A program made the translations under genes and the position numbers. A stretch of 57,179 nt of DNA from positions 1-57,179 of the forward strand of contig NZ_SOEZ01000051.1 in the NCBI RefSeq assembly GCF_004402215.1, given 5' to 3'. The first letter of the stretch is position 1. Each line of letters starts with the position of its first letter. This document shows, piece after piece, positions 48,977-57,179 of this stretch. Below the pieces are notes generated by a model. It was not told the DNA's origin. It saw only the letters and a program-made list of their open reading frames with translations, and searched no databases. The stretch is from Cryobacterium tagatosivorans. GTDB taxonomy: Bacteria > Actinomycetota > Actinomycetes > Actinomycetales > Microbacteriaceae.

Positions 48977-49445
48977 TCCTTCTGCGAGTACTGGGTGCAG
49001 AACACTGTGGAGGTCTCGCCGTAGCGGCGCTCCATCAACTCCAGCAGCATGCCGCGCATCGATTCCGTGGGTCGATCCAGCAACCACTCGTCGATGACCA
49101 GCAGGGTGAAAGCGGCGTATTTGCGGAGGAACTTCCCGGCCCCGCCGGGGCTGTCTTGGGCGGCGACCCATGCTTCCTCGAGGTCGGGCATGCGGACGTA
49201 GTGGGCGCGGATGTGGTGCTCGCAGGCGCGTTTGGCGATCGCGCAACCTAGATACGACTTTCCCGACCCGGTGAACCCTTGGAAGACGACGTTCTGCTGC
49301 CGGTCCACGAACGAGCAGGTGCCGAGCTGGGCCAGCAGCTGTCGGTTCAGGCTGCGCTCGTCGAGCAGGTCGATGCGGCGCAGGTCAGCGTTCGGGTAAC
49401 GCAGTCCTGCCCGCCGGATCAGACCCGCGACTTTGGAGTGCGTGA
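48971..49445 (-). pseudogene. istB: IS21 istB, 5' part (interrupted gene)
   Basis: The minus-strand frame gives TSFTHSKVAGLIRRAGLRYP, VVFQGFTGSGKSYLGCAIAK (P-loop), [15 protein letters not shown] (Walker B) and ends where the transposon enters (YSQKDWH). Before about 49445 the sequence belongs to an ISL3-like fragment, so the true N terminus (about 40 residues) and all of istA are missing. Confidence 0.85.
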
Positions 49446-49459
49446 AGCTCGTCCGCACC

Positions 49460-50022
49460 CTGCGACCACACCGCCCGACCCCGACGCCGCGGCCATCCTG
49501 GACGCGCTCACGGGCGATACGCACTAAAGTGGCACGACTCAGGCCGGCGTGAAGAACTCCCGCTACGCGCTCTGGAAGAACCCGGAGAACCTGACCGAGA
49601 AACAGCAAGTGAAGCTCGCCTGGATCGCCCAAACCGACCCCACCCCCGGCCGGGCTTACTTACCTCAAAAAAGGACTCCGCACGATCTTCAAACTCCCCT
49701 ACGACGAAGCGGTGAAGCACCCGACAAATGGATCGGCTGAGCACGCCGGTGCCGCATCCCCGCGTTCGTGAAACTCCAACGCAGCCTCGTCAACCACCGA
49801 GGATCCATCCTCGCCGCGACCCCGCACGGGCTCTCTAACGCACGCGTCGAATCGATGAACACGAAGATCAGACTCAACACCCGCATCGCTTCCGGATTCA
49901 AATCACCCGAATCACTCATCGCCTTGGCCATGCTCAGCCTCGGCGGCCACAAACCAGCCCTCCCCAGCCGGAACAAACCCACGGAAACAGCAGGAGAGCC
50001 CTTTTGCCTTTTAGTGAGCTGA
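49460..50022 (+). pseudogene. ISL3-family transposase, C-terminal half, decayed
   Basis: Reads VKNSRYALWKNPENLTEKQQ, then a shifted frame KKGLRTIFKLPYDEAV, an in-frame TGA where KWIGWARR is expected, and on to RIPAFVKLQRSLVNHRGSIL, GLSNARVESMNTKIRL and LIALAMLSLGGHKPALP. At least one frameshift pair and one stop codon; inactive. Its 3' end overlaps the histidine kinase stop. Confidence 0.85.
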
Positions 50023-52095
50023 CCCCGACAACGGCAGGTCCATGACCACAGTCGTCCCTTCCCCCTCGACCGAGGTCAGTCGCAGTTCTCCGCCGTGGTC
50101 CTCGACGATTTGCTTGACGATGGCCAGCCCGAGGCCGGTGCCGGGGATTGCCTGGGCCGTGGCGTTGCTCGCGCGGTAGAACCGGGTGAATATCTTTGCC
50201 TGGTCGTCGGCCGGGATACCGATACCGCGGTCCTGGCAGGTGAAAAGGACCCGCTGGGCGCCCTGGTCCAGCGTGCACCTGATGGTCACCACGCCTCCTG
50301 GGCGGCTGAACTTGATGGCGTTGGAGACGATGTTGACGATCGAGCGTTGAAGGTGTCCCCTGTCGCCCTGGACGATCGCCTCGTCCGGACCGGCATCGAT
50401 GTCGAGCTCAATGGCGCCACTTTGCGCAAGCGGGGACAGTTCCTGGCCGGTGTGGGTGATCAGCTCACGCATGGACACCGGGGTGACGTTGACCTTGAGG
50501 CCGCCACTTTCGATCCGGTTGATCACCAACAGGTCCTCGATCAGGCCGCGCAGGCGACTCGTGTTGCGGTCTATCACCTCGAGCATCCGGTGCTGTTCCC
50601 CCGTGAGCTCGCCGGCGTCTCCGTCCTGGAGCAGCTCCAGATAGCCGCTGATCGAGGTCAGTGGCGTCCGCAGTTCGTGGCTCACCGTCGACAGGAAGTC
50701 GGTCTTCTGGCGGTCGAGCCGTTCGATCCGTTCGACGTACTCGCTCTGGTGCGCCCGGTAATCGGCCTCCACGATGACCCGCGCCACGAACGCAGCGACC
50801 TGCTGGACGGCGCCGGTCTCGGACGCGGTCCACCGTCGGGGCTCATGGACCATGAGGACGTAGATCGCCCCGATGACCCGGTCACCAAGCCCGATGGGGA
50901 CCATTATGACCGCGCGGGCGCCGGTAGCGCGGTGAAAGATCCGGGATCGCTCCCGGGACTGCACCTCCGGCGCGAGAAAGTCGTCCCGAGCCGCGAACCC
51001 CTCGGCCAGCCACAGCTCCTCGGCGAGCCCGCCGACGTGCGGAACCAGATCGTCCGGCATATCCCCCAGTGGTGGCAGGTCCGGCAGGTGCCACTGGGCG
51101 CCGAGCAGCACCTTGTGGTCGGCATCGACGGTGTTGGCCATGACTCGGTCGGCGCCGAGCCCCTCGCCCAATGCTGCGCACAGGACGTCCAGTGCTTGCT
51201 GGGTGTCTGGCGCCGTACGGATGGCACGCTCGACCTCGAAGGTGAGCTGGTGCATGCGCAGAGCGCGTGCTTGGGTCTGCTGCAGACCAAGGTTCTGTTC
51301 TGTAAGTGCGTTGAAGTCGGCGGCAAGGGACCGGATCTCCAGGGAACCCTGATCCTCACGAGCGCGCGCACCTGGCTCGCCCTCGCGCTGACGTGTCACC
51401 GTGTCACGCAGCTCAGCTATCGGCCGGCTCATGGAGCGCGCGGCCCGTTGCCCCAGGACGAACGTCGCCACCAGTGCCGCAAGGCTGGCAGCGATGGTCG
51501 CTGTCGTTCCTGCCGCCGCTGTCGCTTGTGCCGAACTCCTGGCCTCGTCACGCTCAGTCGTGAGGTGCTCACCGAGCGCGGCGTTCACCCGACGGAAGTT
51601 GTCGGACAGGGCGTGACCCCGCCGGAGATCTGTCCTGTCGCCTCGAAGCACGGCCTGCTCCGTGTTCCGCGCATAGACCCACCACTGCTCCACGGCGAGG
51701 CGCTGAGCGCCCTCGAGGCCAGTGTGCAATGCGTGGTCGGCGGCGTTGAGGTCGCCCACCAGCAGCGCGAGCGGGTCCTGCAGCGTCGCCAGCGCTGCCA
51801 TCGTCCGCGCGCGGTCGGCGCGGTAGTGCGTCAGCCGCTCCGGGTCATGGGAGAGCTCATATCCGAGCAGCTCGGTCTCGGCGTCGCTCATGAAGTGGAG
51901 GACATGACCGTTGGCATCGACGGCGGGGCCGAGGGCCAGGGTCAACCGGTTGACCTCGTTGGTCTGGATCTGCAGGGCACCGACGGCCGTGACACAGACA
52001 AGGAGGAGCAGGGCCCAGAGCACATAGACGAAGCGGCGCAGTCGGGCGGCTATCGGCCGCCCCTGCGCCGCCCGGCGACGGCGCAGGTCAATCAT
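50011..52095 (-). CDS. Membrane sensor histidine kinase with CHASE3-like and GAF domains
   Basis: A 694-residue kinase: helix 1 (about 22-42), an extracytoplasmic helical CHASE3-like domain (about 43-195), helix 2 (about 196-215), HAMP (GQRAARSMSRPIAELRDTV), a GAF-type domain (about 295-450), then DHp with H in FLSTVSHELRTPL and the CA domain with N (NIVSNAIKF), G1 (DRGIGIP), F and G2 (GTGLGLAIV) boxes. Fourth gene of an operon; ATGA overlap with the synthase gene. The response regulator is three genes upstream and has no DNA-binding domain. Confidence 0.94.
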   Translation of the reverse strand: MIDLRRRRAAQGRPIAARLRRFVYVLWALLLLVCVTAVGALQIQTNEVNRLTLALGPAVDANGHVLHFMSDAETELLGYELSHDPERLTHYRADRARTMAALATLQDPLALLVGDLNAADHALHTGLEGAQRLAVEQWWVYARNTEQAVLRGDRTDLRRGHALSDNFRRVNAALGEHLTTERDEARSSAQATAAAGTTATIAASLAALVATFVLGQRAARSMSRPIAELRDTVTRQREGEPGARAREDQGSLEIRSLAADFNALTEQNLGLQQTQARALRMHQLTFEVERAIRTAPDTQQALDVLCAALGEGLGADRVMANTVDADHKVLLGAQWHLPDLPPLGDMPDDLVPHVGGLAEELWLAEGFAARDDFLAPEVQSRERSRIFHRATGARAVIMVPIGLGDRVIGAIYVLMVHEPRRWTASETGAVQQVAAFVARVIVEADYRAHQSEYVERIERLDRQKTDFLSTVSHELRTPLTSISGYLELLQDGDAGELTGEQHRMLEVIDRNTSRLRGLIEDLLVINRIESGGLKVNVTPVSMRELITHTGQELSPLAQSGAIELDIDAGPDEAIVQGDRGHLQRSIVNIVSNAIKFSRPGGVVTIRCTLDQGAQRVLFTCQDRGIGIPADDQAKIFTRFYRASNATAQAIPGTGLGLAIVKQIVEDHGGELRLTSVEGEGTTVVMDLPLSGSAH

Positions 52096-53570
52096 CGGCG
52101 CTCACTGCGGGTCACCGCACAGGACTCGTCGTCGAAGCCCTGCCGGGTCATAGTCCCCCAGACCTGTTTCTTGCCGCGCAGACTCGCCCACCACCCTTCC
52201 AGACGCCACCATGCCGTCGCCTGACGGTACCCGACGTTCTCCAGCACCGAGGCCAGCAGAATCGTCCCCAGGTCACGCCAACGAGTGTACTTGTGGAAGG
52301 TCAACTCCTCGACGGCCATGGCGACCAGGGTCACCAGAATCGCGTAGCCATAGGCCACGGCCAGGAACATCAGCGCATATGGCGTACTGACCACCCCGAG
52401 CGCGAAGCCGAGCACGACCAGGATGAGCCCGACGAGCTCCAGCAACGGTGCGATCAGCTCGAAGGCCCAGTAGTACGGGATGGCCACGAGCCCGACCCTG
52501 CCGTAGCGGGGGTTGAAAGCCATCCCGCGGTACTTCCACAAGGTCTCCCACAGCCCCCGGTGCCACCTCTTGCGCTGGCCGCGGAGCACTGTGGCGGTCA
52601 TCGGCACTTCCGTCCACGACACCGGCTCGGCCACGAACTGCACGCGGTAGTCCCGGCGGTTCTCGATCATGTGACGGTGGATCCGTAGGACGAGCTCGAA
52701 GTCCTCGCCGATGCTGTCGGGGTTGAGGCCGCCGACCTCCACCAGGACGTCGCGGCGGAACATGCCGAATGCTCCGCTGATCAGGATGAGTGCGCCGAAC
52801 CTGGACCACCCCGTGCGCCCGAGCAAGAAGGCCCGCAGGTACTCGACGACCTGGATGCGCACGATCCACGGCTTGGCGAGGTTGACCTCGACGATGCGTC
52901 CGTCGACGACCTTGCACCCGTTGGCGGCGCGGATGACCCCGCCGGTCGCGACGACGCGGGTGGGGTCGTCGGCAAACGGCTTGGTGACCACGATGAGCGC
53001 ATCCGGATCCAGGATCGAGTCGGCGTCGACGAACACCACCAGCGGCTCGACGGCGGCGTTGATGCCGACGTTGATCGCATCCGATTTGCCGGAGTTCTCC
53101 TTACGCACCACCACCAGTCGTGTGCGTCCGTCCCGGGGGATGTGGACGTCGACGATGGTGCCCCGGGTTGGCAGGTCGGAGGGAACCTCACGCTGAACGG
53201 GCACGAGCTCGAAGGCTCGTCGCAGATGCTCGAACGTCGCGTCGGTGCTGCCATCGTCGACGACGATGACCTCGTGGCGTGGATAACGCATCGACAGCAT
53301 GGCCTGCACCGAGGTGACGATCACCGCCTCCTCGTTGTAGGAGGGCAAGACGACCGAAACCCCTTGTGCCAGCTGGCTGGCCACGGTTTCTTCACGACCG
53401 GCGTAGCCCTTGCGGCGGTTCTGGCGCAGGAACTCCCACGCGGCCAGGCCGATCAGCACCAGCAGCGAGGTGTTGACGACCAGGAAGTAGATCAGCACCG
53501 GAGTGGCGACCAGGCCCATGATCGCGGAGATGACGTGACGCGAGCCCTCAACGAAGTCCGACCAGGTCAT
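52092..53570 (-). CDS. Membrane glycosyltransferase family 2 (polysaccharide synthase)
   Basis: A 492-residue processive-type GT2 like NodC, IcaA, HasA and BcsA cores. N-terminal helices (about 14-44), then VSVVLPSYNEEAV, VIVVDDGSTDAT (UDP-sugar Asp), VVFVDADSIL (DxD), GEDFELVLR (catalytic acid region) and RGQRKRWHRG (Q-x2-RW, the processivity motif), and four C-terminal helices. Such proteins polymerise and export one sugar across the membrane. The sugar is not known. No PilZ domain is present. Overlaps its neighbours by 1-4 bases. Confidence 0.94.
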   Translation of the reverse strand: MTWSDFVEGSRHVISAIMGLVATPVLIYFLVVNTSLLVLIGLAAWEFLRQNRRKGYAGREETVASQLAQGVSVVLPSYNEEAVIVTSVQAMLSMRYPRHEVIVVDDGSTDATFEHLRRAFELVPVQREVPSDLPTRGTIVDVHIPRDGRTRLVVVRKENSGKSDAINVGINAAVEPLVVFVDADSILDPDALIVVTKPFADDPTRVVATGGVIRAANGCKVVDGRIVEVNLAKPWIVRIQVVEYLRAFLLGRTGWSRFGALILISGAFGMFRRDVLVEVGGLNPDSIGEDFELVLRIHRHMIENRRDYRVQFVAEPVSWTEVPMTATVLRGQRKRWHRGLWETLWKYRGMAFNPRYGRVGLVAIPYYWAFELIAPLLELVGLILVVLGFALGVVSTPYALMFLAVAYGYAILVTLVAMAVEELTFHKYTRWRDLGTILLASVLENVGYRQATAWWRLEGWWASLRGKKQVWGTMTRQGFDDESCAVTRSERR

Positions 53571-54664
53571 CAGGACTCTTCTGCGCTGACGGGCAGTTGC
53601 CCACGCAGCCCGGCGAGGTCAAGGGCCCCGCGCGCCACGCGCGCGCTGGGACACTGCCCAGCGGCGGCCTCTTTGAGTCTGGTGATGCCTTCGGAGCCGA
53701 TCCGGACCAGGGCGTCGGCGGCCAGCTGTGCGAGCCGGCGGTCACCATCGTCGAGCAGCCCGGCGAGTGTGTCCAGGCTTTCGCGCTGTCCCAGGTCGCC
53801 CAGAGCGGTGGCGCAGGTGCGCCTCAGCGCGGTCGTCTCGGACGCATCCGTATGCCGTGCGAGGGCAGCCTCGTCCTCGGCACCGCCGACGCGGCCGAGC
53901 GCCACCGCGGCGCTGGCCCTGACGTCGCCCTCACTGTCCGTGGCGAGCAGGATGCGCAGCTGCGGGGCGGCTGAGGCGAAGGTGCCGTGGCCGGCGACCA
54001 GGGCGCAGACGTTGCGCACCGCCGGGTCCTCGGAGGCGAGACCGATCCGGAGTGCCGGAGCGATCTGGACCCCCATCGCCAACAACGCCTCGGCGGCGAC
54101 CCAGGCCGGCAGACCGATCTGCCCGTGATAGGTGCGTAGTGCGTGCAGGACGCCGCTCGCCGCCGAAGGCTCGCCGATGGCACCCAGTGCCCGAGCGGCT
54201 ACCAGCCGGACATCCGCATCAGGGTCGCCGAGAAGGGGCAGTACGAGGGCGGCGCTGTTCGGATCACGAACCAAGCCGAGCAGGTATGCCGCGCGGGTGC
54301 GTCGGATGGCTGACCGCGAGGTCAGCATCCTTGTGGCCCGCTCGATCTCACCGTGGGAGCGCAACAACTCACCCAGGTCGTCAGCCGGGGTGCCTCGAAC
54401 CTTGGGCAGGAAGGCGACCACGCTCGGGCGCAGGCGATCCCAGGTGGGCGCCGGGAGGGCAGACAACGCAGTTTTGGCTTGGCCGTCCTCGTCCTCGCCG
54501 GAAGCTATCGCGATCAATGCGTGTCGATAGGGCGCGAGCAGGGCCCTGGACCTGACATCCGCACGACCACGACGGAACTTGGAGATGGCAATCACGGCGA
54601 TTGACGACGCACAGGACAGGCCGATGACGGCGATGACAATCAGGAGGACCTGACCAGCCCTCAC
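53570..54664 (-). CDS. Membrane-anchored HEAT-repeat protein
   Basis: A 364-residue protein: N-terminal helix (VLLIVIAVIGLSCASSIAVIAI) followed by about eight HEAT/PBS-lyase-like repeats (for example RRTRAAYLLGLVRDPNSAALV, DVRLVAARALGAIGEPSAASG, GDVRASAAVALGRVGG, TALRRTCATALGDLGQRES, LAQLAADALVRIG). HEAT repeats bind proteins; this one may tether the regulator to the synthase. GTG start overlaps the regulator stop (GTGA). Confidence 0.9.
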   Translation of the reverse strand: MRAGQVLLIVIAVIGLSCASSIAVIAISKFRRGRADVRSRALLAPYRHALIAIASGEDEDGQAKTALSALPAPTWDRLRPSVVAFLPKVRGTPADDLGELLRSHGEIERATRMLTSRSAIRRTRAAYLLGLVRDPNSAALVLPLLGDPDADVRLVAARALGAIGEPSAASGVLHALRTYHGQIGLPAWVAAEALLAMGVQIAPALRIGLASEDPAVRNVCALVAGHGTFASAAPQLRILLATDSEGDVRASAAVALGRVGGAEDEAALARHTDASETTALRRTCATALGDLGQRESLDTLAGLLDDGDRRLAQLAADALVRIGSEGITRLKEAAAGQCPSARVARGALDLAGLRGQLPVSAEES

Positions 54665-55050
54665 TTGTTGCCCCGCGCGAGAAGCGCGTTCACACGGTGC
54701 AACAGTTCGCGCGGGCTGAACGGCTTGATGACGTAGTCGTTCGCGCCGGTGGCGAACCCGACGTCGACGTCGGAGTCGCGTGAGCGCGCTGTGAGCAGGA
54801 TGACGTCGAGGTCCTTGGTGGCCTCGTTCGCCCGCACCTTGCGGAGCACGTCGATGCCCGACAACCCGGGCATCATGACGTCGAGGATGGCCAGCCTCGG
54901 AGGGTCGGCCTCGATGGCCGCAAGGGCCGCCACACCATCAGCGACAGCGACGGTCTCGTACCCGGCCTGGGTGAGTTTGAAGACCACGAGCTCTAGGATG
55001 TCCCGGTCATCGTCGGCGACGAGGATGCGGGTCTTGACCGGCTCAACCAT
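54661..55050 (-). CDS. Stand-alone response regulator (receiver only)
   Basis: A 129-residue CheY-like receiver: RILVADDDRDILELV (acid pair), LAILDVMMPGLSG (phospho-Asp), VILLTARS and YVIKPFSPREL (switch Lys). No output domain, so signalling must go by protein contact, most likely with the HEAT protein. First gene of a four-gene overlapping operon. Confidence 0.95.
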   Translation of the reverse strand: MVEPVKTRILVADDDRDILELVVFKLTQAGYETVAVADGVAALAAIEADPPRLAILDVMMPGLSGIDVLRKVRANEATKDLDVILLTARSRDSDVDVGFATGANDYVIKPFSPRELLHRVNALLARGNK

Positions 55051-55329
55051 GCTCGAAACTCCCGTTCGACACCGGCTCTGCTGATGATGGACTACTATAT
55101 ATCAACCGGAGTGTTTCACCCGACTGCGCAGAAACCTGTTCAGAGTTGCTTCGAATGGTCTGGCGGGCTCTAAGCGGACAGTGACTTTCGTCTGACTTAT
55201 CCTGCTTTGGGGTAGCTCCCCACTGTGGGTCCGGGCTTTGTTGTGTACGCGGCCGAAGGCACTACGCCAGCCGATGAAAGTCGATCCCCCACGCTACCCC
55301 GGGCGCACTGCCATTTCTCAGGCCGCCCC
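55051..55329. other. Promoter region of the RR-HEAT-GT2-HK operon
   Basis: On the minus strand TATATAGTAG at about 55090-55100 is a plausible -10 region. No further gene is seen in this stretch. Confidence 0.4.
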
Positions 55330-55485
55330 CTATCCAGGTAGCGACCGCGCGCCGATATCACAGACTGGGCATAGCACCAGGTAGATGGGGCCCCGGTAGC
55401 CGGCTGTGACGATGAGGCTGTTGTCTGCCCCGCAGTGCCCGCAGGGCGGTTTGGGTTCGTCCAAGCCCGGGTCGGTATCGTCCAT
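55330..55485 (-). CDS. Small zinc-ribbon protein
   Basis: A 51-residue frame from ATG 55485 to TAG 55330. KPPCGHCGADNSLIVTAGYR, then LVLCPVCDIGARS, gives two CxxC knuckles 25 residues apart, a zinc-ribbon layout. The acidic N terminus (MDDTDPGLDEPK) has no signal peptide. Function unknown; similar small ribbons sit near IS and phage genes in actinobacteria. Confidence 0.65.
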   Translation of the reverse strand: MDDTDPGLDEPKPPCGHCGADNSLIVTAGYRGPIYLVLCPVCDIGARSLPG

Positions 55486-55614
55486 GACTACACCATAGGC
55501 CGGGGACGCGTGATGCCGGCGTAGTTATCCACAACGGAACCGCTGCGCGGCACTGTGCCAGCCCCCACGGGGTTGCCCTCCTCCTGAACGGGACTGCCCC
55601 CGGTTTGGTTGACT

Positions 55615-55617
55615 CCT
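55615..55617. repeat. IS3 target duplication, left (CCT)
   Basis: CCT, repeated at 56881-56883. Three-base duplications are usual for the IS3 family. Confidence 0.65.
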
Positions 55618-55685
55618 TGACGTGCCCCACGGTTTGGTTACCCAAAACGGTGTGAAGATCGGGCTCTCTTTGAGAGGCTTCTTCC

Positions 55686-55982
55686 ATGCCACGACCATTC
55701 CCTGTCGAGTTCCGGAGGCGAGCGGTCGCGCTCGTTCGGGCCGGTACACCGATCACCGCTGCCGCTGTCGCGCTCGGTGTCAGCGCGGCCGCGATTCATA
55801 ACTGGGTCCGCCAGGACCAGATTGACCGGGGAGAGCGTCCCGGGATTACGACGCCGGAGAGCATCGAGCTGGCCAAGGCGAAGAAGCGGATCCGGCAGCT
55901 CGAGGAAGAAGTCGTGATCCTGAAGAAGGCGTCGAAGCTGTTCGGGGAGGATCGACCGGGCCCAAAAGGCTTCACCCGATGA
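55686..55982 (+). CDS. IS3 OrfA (HTH protein)
   Basis: 98 residues: HTH (ITAAAVALGVSAAAIHNWVRQD) and leucine zipper (RIRQLEEEVVILKKASKLF), typical of IS3 OrfA. Overlaps orfB by 4 bases. A programmed -1 frameshift would make the OrfAB transposase; a slippery A-tract is not obvious near the join, and ATGA coupling is an alternative. Confidence 0.92.
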   Translation: MPRPFPVEFRRRAVALVRAGTPITAAAVALGVSAAAIHNWVRQDQIDRGERPGITTPESIELAKAKKRIRQLEEEVVILKKASKLFGEDRPGPKGFTR

Positions 55983-56839
55983 TCGATGCCCTCGTTGAGG
56001 CAGGTCATCGGGCCAAGCAATGCTGCCGGCTGCTCGGAGTGAGCAGTCCCGGCTACTACAAGTACAAGAAGCGACCGTTGTCGCCGACTCAGATGCGTAG
56101 GCAATGGCTGACGGGGCTGATCCGTGAGATTCATACCGCGTCCCGGCAGACCTACGGGTCTCGCCGTGTCCATGCCGAGCTGACCCTCGGTTTGGGAGTC
56201 AAAGTCAGCGAGAGACTCGTCGCCGTCCTGATGTCGGACGCGCAGATCGTAGGTTTGCCGGGGCCGGCGAAGGTGAAACGGCTCCACGGCGTGGCCACGG
56301 CGGACGACCTGGTGCATCGAAAGTTCCACCGGCTGGCACCGAACGAACTCTGGGTCACGGACATCACAGAGCACCCCACGAAAGAAGGCAAGGTCTACTG
56401 CTGCGCGGTCATGGACACGTTCTCCAGGAAGATCGTGGGCTGGTCGATCGACAGCGCCCAGGAGACCAATCTCGTCGTCAACGCTCTCGATATGGCCATC
56501 AAGAACCGCCAGCCTCGCCCCGGCGGCATCGTGCACGCCGACCATGGAGTGCAGTTCACCTCTTGGGCCTTCACGAACAAGATCCGCGCCTCAGGGCTGA
56601 TGCCCTCCTTCGGAACAGTCGGCGACTGCTACGACAACTCGATGATGGAATCCTTCTGGTCGAGCATGCAGATCGAGCTCCTGAACCGGAAGAAGTGGCG
56701 CACCCGCGTTGACCTGGCGAACGCCATGTTCGAGTACATCGAGATCTTCTACAACCGCACACGACGCCACTCCCAGCTCGCCTATGCCACCCCGATCGAG
56801 CACGAGCTACGCTTCAACACAACATCCATCTCCGCCTGA
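55979..56839 (+). CDS. IS3 OrfB (DDE transposase)
   Basis: 286 residues: LLGVSSPGYYKYKKRPL at the start, NELWVTDITEHP (first Asp), GIVHADHGVQFTS (second Asp) and SMMESFWSSMQIELL (Glu), then the R/H-rich end FYNRTRRHSQLAY. Complete. Confidence 0.94.
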   Translation: MIDALVEAGHRAKQCCRLLGVSSPGYYKYKKRPLSPTQMRRQWLTGLIREIHTASRQTYGSRRVHAELTLGLGVKVSERLVAVLMSDAQIVGLPGPAKVKRLHGVATADDLVHRKFHRLAPNELWVTDITEHPTKEGKVYCCAVMDTFSRKIVGWSIDSAQETNLVVNALDMAIKNRQPRPGGIVHADHGVQFTSWAFTNKIRASGLMPSFGTVGDCYDNSMMESFWSSMQIELLNRKKWRTRVDLANAMFEYIEIFYNRTRRHSQLAYATPIEHELRFNTTSISA

Positions 56840-56880
56840 TCCTCAGACCGCAGCGGGTAACCAGGCTGTAGGGCACGTCA

Positions 56881-56883
56881 CCT
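56881..56883. repeat. IS3 target duplication, right (CCT)
   Basis: CCT, partner of 55615-55617. Confidence 0.65.
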
Positions 56884-56921
56884 AACCTGTGGAGACTCGT
56901 CTTCGCTGGAAGGATGTCACC

Positions 56922-57179
56922 ATGCCCAAGCCCTACCCTCCCGAGTTCCGCCGCGACGTCGTCGCCGTGGCCCGGAAGCACGAAGCCCCGCTGAACCAGA
57001 TCGCGAAGGACTTCGGGATCTCAGAGTCCTGCCTGGCCAACTGGCTGAAGAAAGCCGACGTTGAAGAGGGCGTGAAGCCGGGCGTGACCGAGAAGGAATC
57101 CGCGGAGCTCCGGGATGCGAAGAAGCGCATCCGGCTGCTTGAGCAGGAAGCCGAGGTCATGCGCCGCGCGGTCGCCTAC
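56922..57179 (+). CDS. Second IS3-family OrfA, partial
   Basis: 86 residues to the window end: MPKPYPPEFRRDVVAVARKH, HTH (APLNQIAKDFGISESCLANWLKK) and zipper (KKRIRLLEQEAEVMRRAVAY). It differs from OrfA of the first element and belongs to another IS3 subgroup. The first IS3 inserted about 40 bases before this start, probably inside the left end of the second. Confidence 0.9.
   Translation, partial: MPKPYPPEFRRDVVAVARKHEAPLNQIAKDFGISESCLANWLKKADVEEGVKPGVTEKESAELRDAKKRIRLLEQEAEVMRRAVAY

Larger units (their letters stand above)
55618..56880 (+). mobile_element. IS3-family insertion sequence, complete
   Basis: Inverted repeats: left TGACGTGCCCCACGG and TTTGGTTACCC; right, read inward, TGACGTGCCCTACAG and CCTGGTTACCC. 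The ends are TGA...TCA, it is 1,263 bases long and carries orfA and orfB. CCT is duplicated at both sides. Confidence 0.9.

Noticed and set aside
50095..52224. 709-residue plus-strand frame opposite the histidine kinase
   Set aside because: Antisense shadow; the minus strand carries every kinase motif.
55358..55756. 132-residue minus frame near the IS3 left end
   Set aside because: Crosses the IS3 boundary and has no domain. The zinc-ribbon frame in the same stretch is more convincing.
1..57179. CRISPR array
   Set aside because: No regularly spaced repeats of 24-40 bases with unique spacers were seen.

Overview
The window is high-GC DNA with the codon use and gene families of an actinobacterium. 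The IS families, TPP-riboswitch layout and single-domain regulators fit a soil or cold-environment Microbacteriaceae species, but this is an inference; there is no rRNA or complete tRNA to confirm it. It reads as accessory DNA (plasmid or genomic island): many broken transposases, two serine recombinases, a toxin-antitoxin pair, a large methylase-helicase typical of mobile elements, and several genes cut at element junctions.

Layout. 1-3124: metal/redox block (partial MFS exporter plus ArsR regulator; copper-type SHOCT protein plus Tat multicopper oxidase behind a CsoR-like operator; thioredoxin-fold protein). 3125-5475: graveyard with an IS982 fragment, a transposon right end, a frameshifted AbiEii-like toxin with its partner, a thiD tail and a decayed TPP riboswitch. 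5476-12186: PAS-GGDEF-EAL protein, oxidoreductase remnant, methionine/cystathionine gamma-lyase-type enzyme, LysR regulator and a divergent small membrane protein. 12248-17947: methylase-helicase with its partner gene. 18122-20287: PadR regulator and IS256/IS701 sequences. 20439-25541: MMPL exporter, TetR regulator and FAD monooxygenase, tied together by two copies of one operator. 25827-28340: IS21 remnant fused to an Hsp20 fragment, then a Ni-SOD-like pro-protein with an S26 protease, a Crp/Fnr-type box and a Crp/Fnr regulator.

28669-31759: YefM/RelE-type pair, HEPN protein, serine recombinase and small unknown genes. 32309-41288: thiamine salvage locus with thiM-thiE-thiD, an MFS transporter, a ThiXYZ-like ABC transporter and an SDR/flavin monooxygenase pair. 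Three TPP riboswitches sit in front of three separate transcription units. 41621-45363: inverted repeat, strong hairpin, Abi/HEPN protein, second serine recombinase, two unknown genes and a half tRNA-Met. 45364-50022: IS21 istB gene interrupted by a 3.37-kb three-gene transposon with a visible target duplication, abutting an ISL3 pseudogene. 50011-55050: four-gene overlapping operon (response regulator, HEAT-repeat membrane protein, GT2 synthase, sensor kinase). 55330-57179: a tiny zinc-ribbon gene, then one IS3 element with a 3-bp duplication next to the start of a second IS3.

The most promising system is 26593-28340: a protein with a Ni-SOD-like pro-sequence and exposed His-Cys-Asp hook but no Cys6, encoded beside a putative dedicated maturation protease and a Crp/Fnr regulator. 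Second is the 50011-55050 operon, which looks like a signal-controlled polysaccharide synthase.
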